Part shown: positions 58,801-64,000 of the stretch, piece after piece
How the letters are laid out: the number at the start of each line of letters is the position of its first letter
Position numbering within the stretch: position 1 is the stretch's first letter
Assembly (NCBI RefSeq): GCF_001280085.1
Contig: NZ_LGED01000210.1
Coordinates: 7,560 to 71,559 of the forward strand
Length of the DNA: 64,000 nucleotides
From: Saccharothrix sp. NRRL B-16348
Lineage (GTDB): Bacteria > Actinomycetota > Actinomycetes > Mycobacteriales > Pseudonocardiaceae
Direction of reading: 5' to 3'
Position numbers and translations under genes: made by a program
Notes under the pieces: generated by a model
What the model was told of the DNA's origin: nothing
Database searches by the model: none
What the model saw: the letters and a program-made list of their open reading frames with translations, nothing else

Positions 58801-61800
58801 CAACGAGCTGCTGTCCACGACCGACCCGACGCTGGGCGAGACCCGGCGCACCTACGACCAGTTCGGCCGCCCGGCCACGCAGACCGAGATCGAACTGAGG
58901 CCGACGCCTGCGGCGCACGAGACGAAGTTCGGCTACGACGACGCGGGCAACCTGGCCACCATCACGTCGCCGAAGGGCGAGATCACCAAGTTCGCTTACG
59001 ACAAGCTCGGCCAGCGCACCAGCGTGACTGACCCGGCCGGCGTGGTGAGCCACTCCGGGTACGACAGCTTCGGCAACCAGGTGTACTCGAAGGACGCCCA
59101 GGGCCGAGCGCGGTACGCCAAGCTCGACCAGGCGGGCAACCGGGTCCTCGACGTCGACCTCGGCCCGGCAGGGCAGACCCTGCGCACGATCCGGCACACC
59201 TACGACATCGCGGGCAACCGGATCACGTCCGCCGACGCCGTCGGCAAGACCACCCGGTACGGCTACGACGCGCTGGGACAGCTGACCCAGCTGATCGAGC
59301 CCGTGTCGGACACCGAGTCGATCACCACGACGTACGGCTACGACTCGTCCGGGCGGCGCACCAGGTTCACCGACGGGCGTGGCAACAACACGTTCTACAC
59401 CTACAACGCGCTGGGCAAGCCGGAGTCGGTCATCGAACCGGCCACCGACGCGCACCCGTACGCCGCGGACCGCACGTGGACCGCGGCGTACGACGGCGTG
59501 GGGCGGCCGACGGTGATGACCGCGCCGGGCGGCGTCACGAGGGCCCGCACGTACGACGCCCTCGGCAGGCTCGTGAAGGAGACCGGAGCCGGCGCGTCGG
59601 CCGCCACCTCCGAGCGGGCCGTCGAGTACGACGCCGTCGGCCGCACCACCAAGGTCAGCGCGCCGGGCGGCGCCAACTCGTACGAGTACAACGCCCGCGG
59701 ACTGCTCACCTCGGCCACCGGCCCGTCCGGTGACGCCACGTTCGGCTACGACGAGCAGGGCCGCCTGACGACCCGCACCGACGCGGCCGGCGCCAGCGGC
59801 TTCACCTACGCGGGGGGCCGCCTCACCGCGGTGCAGGACGGCGTGACGGGTGGCTGGGTCGGGTTCGGCTACACGGCGTCCGGCCAGTTGGAGACGATGG
59901 ACTACGGCGCGGGCCGGGTCCGCCGGTTCGACTACGACGACTTCGGCCGCGAGGTCTCCGACGTCACCAGGAACGCCGCCGGCGCGACGGTGGCCTCCAT
60001 CGCCTACACCTACGACCTCAACAACCGGCTCACCAAGAAGGCCGCCACCGGCACAGCCGGCGCGGGTGAGGAGACCTACGCCTACGACCAGCTCGGCCGC
60101 ACCACGTCGTGGACGGCGAACGGCACCTCCACCGAGTACGGCTGGGACGCGTCGGGCAACCGGGTCCGCAACGGCGCGAAGACCGCGACCTACGACCAGC
60201 GCAACCGGCTCCTGTCGGACGGCGACTACACCTACACGTACACCGCACGCGGCACCATGGAGTCGCGCACCAGCTCCGGTCTGCGGGAGAAGTTCGACTT
60301 CGACGCGTTCGACCGGCTGATCGCCGTCGGCTCGACGTCCTACACCTACGACGGCCTCGACCGGCCGGTGTCCCGCGGCGCGCAGACGTTCCGGTACTCC
60401 GGCGCGTCGATGGACGCGGTCAGCGACGGGACGGCGACGTACGGGCGTGGCGCGTCCGGCGAGCTGCTGTCGCTGGCGCAGGGCACAGACAAGCGGCTGC
60501 TGCTGTCGGACAAGCACGGCGACGTGATCGGTGGCTTCGACCCGTCGACCGCGCTGACGTCTCTGCCCGACTCGACCGCGTACGACCCGTGGGGCAACAA
60601 GACCGCCACCGCGGGCGCGAAGCGCAACGTCGGCTTCCAGGGCGACTGGACCGACCCCGACACCGGCCGCGTCAACATGGGCGCGCGGTGGTACGACCCG
60701 ACCACGGGCACGTTCAGCAGCCGTGACTCGGTGACGCAGGGCGGTCCCGGCTCGGCGGGCTTCAACCGGTACGTCTACGGCGTCGGCTCACCGCTGAACG
60801 GCTTCGACCCGGACGGCCACGGCTGGTTCGACGACGCCGTGAGCTGGGTCGGCGACAATCTCAGCACCGTCGGCCACACCGCGCTCGACGTCGCCGGCAT
60901 GGTGCCTGGCCTCGGTGAGATCGCGGACGGCATCAACGGCGTCTGGTACCTGGCCGAGGGCAACTACGTCGACGCGGGCCTGTCGTTCGCCGGCATGGTG
61001 CCGTTCGCGGGCTGGGGTGCGACCGCCGCCAAGTGGGGCAACAAGGGCTACGACGCGGTGCGTGGCGCGGACAACGTGCCGACGCCGCGCACCCCTGACG
61101 CCCCGAATGGGCGTTCACCCGACTACTCGTCACCGAAGAACGTTCGCGGGCCGGACGGCGTGCCGATCAAGAAGGGCAGCGGCGTGCCGCCGTCCAGCAA
61201 GGCGGTGCCGGATCCCCGGAAGCTCGCCGCGGAAGCGGCAGCCCGCCGTGCCGCAGCGGCCCGTGCCGCGCTCCAGGCGGCCATCGCCCGCACCTCCGCG
61301 GCGAAGGCGGCCGTGGCCAGGGCCGTCAAGAACAACCCGATGCCCACCATGCAGGCGGCCCTGAAGCCCAGGATCGCCAACGCCAAGAACATCGTCTCGG
61401 CGGTTCCCAACGCACCGGCCCGCATCGTGCAGGCCACCGTCACGAACGTGCAGGACCTGAACAAGGTCTACGAGACGATCAAGACGGCCATGCTCGGCGT
61501 GGGCAAGGAGGTCATCAAGGAAGCGGCCCAGACCCAGGTCGCCGAAGTCCTGGCGACGTCGGGCATCCCGTACGCCGAGAACCTGATGGAGTTGGGCGGG
61601 CGAAAGAAGAAGTCGCCCGGGACCAAGGGCAAGCAGGCCCGAGCCGAAACGGCCGCCGGCGCGTCCTGCCGGGTGTCGTTCGACCCGAACAGCTTCTCCG
61701 GCGACACCCCGGTCCTCATGGCCGATGGGTCGCGCAAGCGGATCGCCGAGGTCGAGGTGGGCGACCAGGTCGTGGCGACCGACCCGACCACCGGCGTGAG

Positions 61801-62575
61801 CGGCACGCGAACCGTTACCGACACCCGCTCGCACCAGGCGGAACGCCTGCTCTACGAGATCACGGTGGAGACGGACGCGGGTACCGGCCAGATCACGGCG
61901 ACCGACGAACACCCGTTCTGGGTCGAGTCGCTCCAGAAGTGGGTCAACGCCGAAGACCTGAAACCCGGCTACACCTTCGAAACCGCAGACCACCGCCCGG
62001 CCACCGTCACCACCACCCGTGCCTTCTCCCCGGACCGCGTGGTCCACAACCTCACCGTCGACGGGCTGCACACCTACTACGTGCTCGCCGGAGCCACTGC
62101 GGTACTGACGCACAACGCGGACCCAAACGCGTGTCAGGTACCGAGCTCTCGAGGTGATGTAGGCTCAATCCCGATCGCCCGGGAAGTGGAGCAGGCCCCG
62201 GCCGGCTGGTCCCAAGCGGAACGGCTCCAATTGGCGATCGACCGACTTCCGGCGTTCGCTGTGTTCAGTCGGACCAACAAAACTAAAAACCGGACCTACG
62301 TGGGCGCGCTGAACACGGAAACGGGTGCAATCGCGCTGGCTTCGTCGGGATGCGGGCACTGTGCCGAAGGCAACGCTTTGCTGGCGCTGGGAGGCGATCC
62401 GTCCAAGGTCATCTTTACCGGTGCGCTACAGGTCCAGGGCGTCGGTGGCCAAAATGTCGCGGTGAACAAACCGGTGTGCGTTGGCTGCCAGGGCGACTAC
62501 CCCGATCCTGGCATCTTCGTACCGGGTACCGTGGGGGCTCCCGGCGGGCCGTGGGAACAGCGTGGGAGGCGGTGA
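52862..62575 (+). CDS. Rhs/YD-repeat polymorphic toxin with HINT and deaminase-like C-terminal domain
   Basis: A 3237-residue protein from ATG at 52862, with a GGGGGG-rich ribosome site. A signal/TM segment is at about 13-35, a DNRLRE-like region at about 356-523, an LamG/concanavalin-like domain at about 977-1206, and YD repeats follow (YDALGR, YDKLGR, YGYDALGQ) to the Rhs core motif near 2600-2655 (RWYDPTTGTFSSRD, NRYVYG). Next are a linker, a HINT domain (about 2943-3080: GDTPVLMADG, TDEHPFWV, AVLTHN) and the toxin tail (3081-3237). The tail has HCAEGNALLAL near 3166 and VCVGC near 3205, the C-A-E plus CxxC zinc pattern of nucleic-acid or nucleotide deaminases. The shell should carry and release the deaminase into competitors. 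The usual HINT Cys1 appears replaced by Asn2943. Confidence 0.9.
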   Translation: MVGRRAARFRAPKFLLPLLGLFLTATLVVGVGGPTFPWSPGSGKDDPSELTELLERARDLARDQESGSAEGLTDSSESRDGNWDMPVSEQSKHARPAAQRLDDVVRNEAKVVDAPTNPTGFDADTSVEDPARRGRNERTFRNTDGTHTTEFSNTPVNHQLPDGTWAPIDSTLVDDGAGWHNASDQVDVRFARSSAAGDLVRIRLDGDHELAYGLSGARDVAGQASGTTVTYPGVADRTDLRVESVSGGAKETMVLQDRAAARSWSFPLRLKGLSARIVDGAVSLVDGSGAERMRIPAGYMVDSAPVTDTSGPATSHGVRYELADNGGTLRVVLDQAWLDDPKRVYPVLVDPSVFEGRGTQSMYIAGSTRVNNPSELRIGLDGGVSYTSYVAFPDVVTRLRNHKVFGAALQVVNFDSTTCQPRPLAVHPVTQDWSNGLNGPALGAPIAGASFSHGFIALGQTRSACPAAQEVVDLGTGGQQLIQDWVKGGLNHGLALRAGDYRNNGGFKKFTGSNSANPPKLYVTHSPYDARYVIDQPIPNPPVTRVQNGIVKITVTNTGASTWTPASYDLAYKLFDANTNQQLATVRSAGLPRDVPPGDTVTLDAVVEKRDQGVYVLDFSMRHNAVMFTDEQVAPARITLQIFNIPPVVSEQYPPAGHSVETLRPQLWAKGEDHENNPLHYRFEVCERDDQGNPVSCFDSGRQPNVYWTVPDGKLRWDKVYLWRTWLWDGQSESEGLPFSALLSSVPQPEVTSRLGNAPYTGNGLGFDPMVGNYTTAAVDATTATVGPELNVARTYNSLDPRRDLAFGTGWSSRYDMRVVADADGSGNVIVTYPDGQQIRFGRNPDGSYTAPPGRFATLTPIPEAETGGWRLVDKDRTLYSFRADGVLKSIKDSAARHVELVYDIDGKLWKAISRTSNRTLTFRWSGNHVVEVKTEPVDGAALTWVYRYDADRLLEACNPDGHCTRYQYGNGSHYRSVVLDSRPDSYWRLGEAAGPDAGSQVSVKLGKDKATFVGVQTVNHGKPGALTGSDDRAVELNGSSHIRLPDQTVNKHRDLAIELWFRTSSAGPLIGYQDKPLGETPTAGAPLLYIGSDGRLRGQFHTGAATPTPITSAADKVVRDGQWHHVVLSGSLATQTLYLDGEVVGSIEGVIDHPRLEYVQVGAAHTINAHPSIGAGRTTLAGEVDEVALYARPLGLTQVRAHYRAAAAGDQVTKVTMPSMRVAAEVTYDNVHDRMKEYVDSDGGRWQLGVPTVGGSETNIIRSVRVVDPGGRPQYYDFDGLKGRILRQVTPLGTGPRPEDIVGRDCRTNEDGLVTCSGLVVSLGVRLFDYDQSGFQHTITDEDGNKATLVHDSRGNLTSKTTCRTPDNCQTTRYTYQPPTADPTDPRTDKLIATRDARSSGPADNTYLTTSEHTAFGELAKETSPDGGSTFHTYTDGTSDAVGGGKEPAQLLKATTDPRGATVVNKYYANGDLAETLSPSGLRTVFTYDALGRRITTTEHSDAHPAGVRTTYKYDKLGRVVEVTYPAATNAVTGAARTERETTEYDPDGNTTKAEVVDLADAGSPRTSTFEFDQYGRMVKAVGPEGNEASFGYDHFGNRTWAVDANGVKTVWTYTARNKVAQVRLVGWHGKAITPGATDIAPVDPETPLPDLVLEANQYDHSGRLSAQVDAMGRRTAYSYYADGLVREITAKADNKPETLPVVIQQNTYDAAGNLLRQVGAGGKVVAHEVDATGRVFATTQEPDTLRRRTEYRYDLSGNITQVVRTGAHSGTGLFGASFAEVVDFEYDMAGRQIKESLRGPTGPVITRTTYDQRDLVTKVVAPLGNVTGGVTADHTTEYRYDERGRTTAVVLPPVRAEENAQAATVVRPTTTTGYNAFGEVTEVRNPAGGVMKMAYDKSGRTVRTESPAYQAPGASTPITAAVLAEYDRMGRVTKTTDPAGAVIRMYYDQRGRVVEKQDPNPTNPGEPGGSWRYSYTHANELLSTTDPTLGETRRTYDQFGRPATQTEIELRPTPAAHETKFGYDDAGNLATITSPKGEITKFAYDKLGQRTSVTDPAGVVSHSGYDSFGNQVYSKDAQGRARYAKLDQAGNRVLDVDLGPAGQTLRTIRHTYDIAGNRITSADAVGKTTRYGYDALGQLTQLIEPVSDTESITTTYGYDSSGRRTRFTDGRGNNTFYTYNALGKPESVIEPATDAHPYAADRTWTAAYDGVGRPTVMTAPGGVTRARTYDALGRLVKETGAGASAATSERAVEYDAVGRTTKVSAPGGANSYEYNARGLLTSATGPSGDATFGYDEQGRLTTRTDAAGASGFTYAGGRLTAVQDGVTGGWVGFGYTASGQLETMDYGAGRVRRFDYDDFGREVSDVTRNAAGATVASIAYTYDLNNRLTKKAATGTAGAGEETYAYDQLGRTTSWTANGTSTEYGWDASGNRVRNGAKTATYDQRNRLLSDGDYTYTYTARGTMESRTSSGLREKFDFDAFDRLIAVGSTSYTYDGLDRPVSRGAQTFRYSGASMDAVSDGTATYGRGASGELLSLAQGTDKRLLLSDKHGDVIGGFDPSTALTSLPDSTAYDPWGNKTATAGAKRNVGFQGDWTDPDTGRVNMGARWYDPTTGTFSSRDSVTQGGPGSAGFNRYVYGVGSPLNGFDPDGHGWFDDAVSWVGDNLSTVGHTALDVAGMVPGLGEIADGINGVWYLAEGNYVDAGLSFAGMVPFAGWGATAAKWGNKGYDAVRGADNVPTPRTPDAPNGRSPDYSSPKNVRGPDGVPIKKGSGVPPSSKAVPDPRKLAAEAAARRAAAARAALQAAIARTSAAKAAVARAVKNNPMPTMQAALKPRIANAKNIVSAVPNAPARIVQATVTNVQDLNKVYETIKTAMLGVGKEVIKEAAQTQVAEVLATSGIPYAENLMELGGRKKKSPGTKGKQARAETAAGASCRVSFDPNSFSGDTPVLMADGSRKRIAEVEVGDQVVATDPTTGVSGTRTVTDTRSHQAERLLYEITVETDAGTGQITATDEHPFWVESLQKWVNAEDLKPGYTFETADHRPATVTTTRAFSPDRVVHNLTVDGLHTYYVLAGATAVLTHNADPNACQVPSSRGDVGSIPIAREVEQAPAGWSQAERLQLAIDRLPAFAVFSRTNKTKNRTYVGALNTETGAIALASSGCGHCAEGNALLALGGDPSKVIFTGALQVQGVGGQNVAVNKPVCVGCQGDYPDPGIFVPGTVGAPGGPWEQRGRR
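53624..53655. repeat. 14-bp inverted repeat inside the Rhs gene
   Basis: CTCCAAGACCGAGC (53624-53637) and its exact complement (53642-53655) with a 4-base loop lie within the coding sequence (MVLQDRAAARSWSF). It keeps the frame. It could be a small inserted repeat or an mRNA hairpin. Confidence 0.6.
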
Positions 62576-63105
62576 AGTCGGTGGACTTGGTTGACGTCGA
62601 GATTGAGCGCTACGACTGGGCGGCGATGCGGTGTGGTTGTGGTGCCTCTGCTGATCACGTGGTGATGGATCTGCGAGCTCTTGTAGAAGGTAACGGTGAC
62701 CCTGACACCTTGTGGGAGTCGTTGGGGGATCACCTCTTGCCCAAAGGGCATATTCTGGTGGAACCTACGCCGGCGGCGCTGTCGGTCTCACTGGCAGCGG
62801 TTGCCTCAGGTGTCACTGATCCGGCGCGTACGCGGCTTCTGGACCTGGTCGGGGCGTTCGTCGGGGACAATCTGCAGGTCCCTGGGTTCGATCACAGGTC
62901 GCTGCTTGACGAATGCCAGGCCGCAGCACGTCGCGCAATGTGGATATTTTACGCCGAGATATTCTTCGGTACTTCGGCGTCGGCGATCTACGCCGCATTC
63001 GAGTTAGTCGACATCCTTGAAGAGGATCGCGTTCGTTTGGAAAGCGTGCGCAAAGCTGCTCGCGATCGGCTTCCCTGGCAACTTCGCGACGCCCCGGACG
63101 AGTGA
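62572..63105 (+). CDS. Candidate immunity protein for the Rhs deaminase toxin
   Basis: A 177-residue protein if GTG at 62572 is used, which overlaps the toxin stop by 4 bases; GTG at 62581 has better spacing from GGAGG and would give 174. It opens VDLVDVEIERYDWAAMRCGC, is acidic and helical, and ends RLPWQLRDAPDE. No signal peptide or membrane segment, so it would act in the cytoplasm, as expected for neutralising a self-delivered deaminase. I do not recognise the family. Immunity function is inferred from position: overlap with the toxin tail, same strand, and a strong terminator straight after. Several AT-rich stretches set it apart from the Rhs body. Confidence 0.7.
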   Translation: MKSVDLVDVEIERYDWAAMRCGCGASADHVVMDLRALVEGNGDPDTLWESLGDHLLPKGHILVEPTPAALSVSLAAVASGVTDPARTRLLDLVGAFVGDNLQVPGFDHRSLLDECQAAARRAMWIFYAEIFFGTSASAIYAAFELVDILEEDRVRLESVRKAARDRLPWQLRDAPDE

Positions 63106-63113
63106 TACCGCAG

Positions 63114-63162
63114 CACGCGCACCTGCTGTCGTCGCGACGCGCGACGACAGCAGGTGCGCGTG
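63114..63162. terminator. 23-bp perfect hairpin after the toxin-immunity pair
   Basis: Arms at 63114-63136 and 63140-63162 are exact complements with a 3-base ACG loop, 8 bases past the immunity stop. The stem is long and GC-rich, without a T-tract. It would terminate the toxin-immunity transcript. Confidence 0.85.
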
Positions 63163-63272
63163 AATCCGCGGGCTTATCGTTCTGTCCTGGCAACGGACAG
63201 GTCCAACGGACTTTCGGTCAGTACGCCAGAGATCTCGGCATACTCGTACGAAGTGATCGACTGCAACACTCG

Positions 63273-63611
63273 ATGACTCATCTGATGGGCGAGACATCCG
63301 GCAAGCACGTCCTGCTCGTGGGTTTGCGATTACCGGACGAGACCGAGGAATCGGCAGTGTCGAATCTGTCAAGCTATCTGGAGGCCAAGAAGCGCCAGGT
63401 ACGTGCGTTCCGTGCCACCTGCATGCTTTTCAAGCCCGCTGGTAACAGATTGCTGCGTGTGATCTACGACAACCGGCCATTGGGTGCGAACGCCGACCTC
63501 GATGCCGCTGCAACGGACCTGGTGCCTCTTGAGGAGATGGAGCGAGCAGTGCCCAAGCCCATCGGCACTCCTCGGGTGGCCGCTAACCGCGTCAGTGCTG
63601 TCCTGATGTAA
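63273..63611 (+). CDS. Hypothetical protein
   Basis: A 112-residue frame from ATG at 63273; the frame is open back to 63102, but that part crosses the hairpin. No good ribosome site. It contains HVLLVGLRLPDETEESAVSN and MERAVPKPIGTP. I recognise no family; it may be a second small cargo or immunity gene, or a remnant next to the IS3 fragment. Confidence 0.35.
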   Translation: MTHLMGETSGKHVLLVGLRLPDETEESAVSNLSSYLEAKKRQVRAFRATCMLFKPAGNRLLRVIYDNRPLGANADLDAAATDLVPLEEMERAVPKPIGTPRVAANRVSAVLM

Positions 63612-63724
63612 CGGCATGTCCGGCTGTCTCGACATTCATTTCCCGCTGACTTGTGGGCCAGGGAAGTTCCTCGCGTGTGAGCTGGGGTTGACCCGTTGTG
63701 ACGGACAGGGTCGATGAGGTGTGG

Positions 63725-63940
63725 TCAGGCTACCCGGTCCACCGGGTGGTGTCGGGTGGTTTCGTAGGCGGCGGGGCTGAGGTAGCCGAGGCTGGAGTGC
63801 AGGCGGCGGGTGTTGAACCAGCCCTCGATGTATTCGAAGATCGCTTTGTGTGCCCTGGTCCTGGTGGGCCAGGGCTGTCGGTCGAGCAGTTCGGTCTTGA
63901 TGGTGGCGAAGAACGATTCCGCGACGGCGTTGACGCTCCT
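63725..63940 (-). pseudogene. IS3-family transposase (OrfB) C-terminal remnant
   Basis: The minus strand reads AVAESFFATIKTELL, then AIFEYIEGWFNTRRLHSSLGY and LSPAAYETTRHHPVDRVA-stop, the end of the rve integrase core of IS3 OrfB including its final Glu. Upstream, the usual CYDNAVAES is broken at about 63940 (SVNAVAES) and the frame then meets stops. Another element, or the deletion point, starts there. Confidence 0.75.
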
Positions 63941-64000
63941 ATAGTTGTCAAGCGGCCTGTGCGGTGTTGGTGGACAGGGTGCGCAGGGGTCGTAGCAGTG

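Noticed and set aside
52700..60517. Minus-strand 2605-residue open frame
   Set aside because: Antisense shadow of the Rhs gene, made open by regular YD-repeat codon use; no recognisable domain.
63730..63951. Minus-strand 73-residue Ser/Pro/Thr-rich frame at the window end
   Set aside because: Out of frame with the IS3 transposase reading, which gives a clear family match.

Overview
The window is GC-rich actinobacterial DNA. GC-biased codon use, GTG/TTG starts, 4-base start/stop overlaps, a SARP regulator and two secondary-metabolite clusters suggest a filamentous actinomycete, perhaps of the Pseudonocardiales (Saccharothrix/Lentzea/Actinosynnema type). That placement is inference. No rRNA, tRNA or CRISPR array was seen.

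1-17.4 kb (minus strand): the front part of a hybrid NRPS-PKS operon, read from 17352 towards 1 and cut by the window edge. Order: A-PCP-C-A-PCP-C, A-PCP, KS-AT-KR-ACP, a free-standing luciferase-like monooxygenase, an MFS exporter, then an NRPS starting C-A. Neighbouring genes overlap by 4-8 bases. The KR lacks its catalytic Tyr and Asn, and the last A domain has lost its core motifs, so both look inactive. The threonine-type code of the third A domain is clear; the others are weaker.

17.4-30 kb: an accessory stretch with IS30 debris, a small membrane protein, a STAND-like NTPase with Sel1/TPR repeats, a maleylpyruvate-isomerase-like enzyme, and a divergent CHAT-protease locus (CHAT-TPR protein, a small Cys-motif protein, a membrane protein). 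These resemble bacterial conflict or death modules.

30-33.7 kb: a secreted GH2 glycosidase with a ricin-type lectin domain, a strong terminator and LacI-type operators upstream.

33.7-47.5 kb: a compact thiopeptide cluster of lactazole type. A SARP/AfsR-like regulator is divergent from four tandem precursor peptides, followed by glutamylating dehydratase (LazB-like), pyridine synthase (LazC-like), RRE/cyclodehydratase partner (LazD-like), YcaO (LazE-like), an extra nitroreductase-like gene, and an elimination-dehydrogenase fusion (LazF-like). The six enzyme genes overlap by 4 bases at every junction. Three of the four cores keep Ser1, Ser10 and Cys11 in exact register, which predicts a 26-membered macrocycle.

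47.5-64 kb: an SRPBCC protein, gene and IS fragments, a secreted tachylectin-type lectin, and a 3237-residue Rhs/YD toxin with HINT and deaminase-like C-terminal domains. A candidate immunity gene and a 23-bp perfect hairpin follow. The window ends in an IS3-family transposase remnant.
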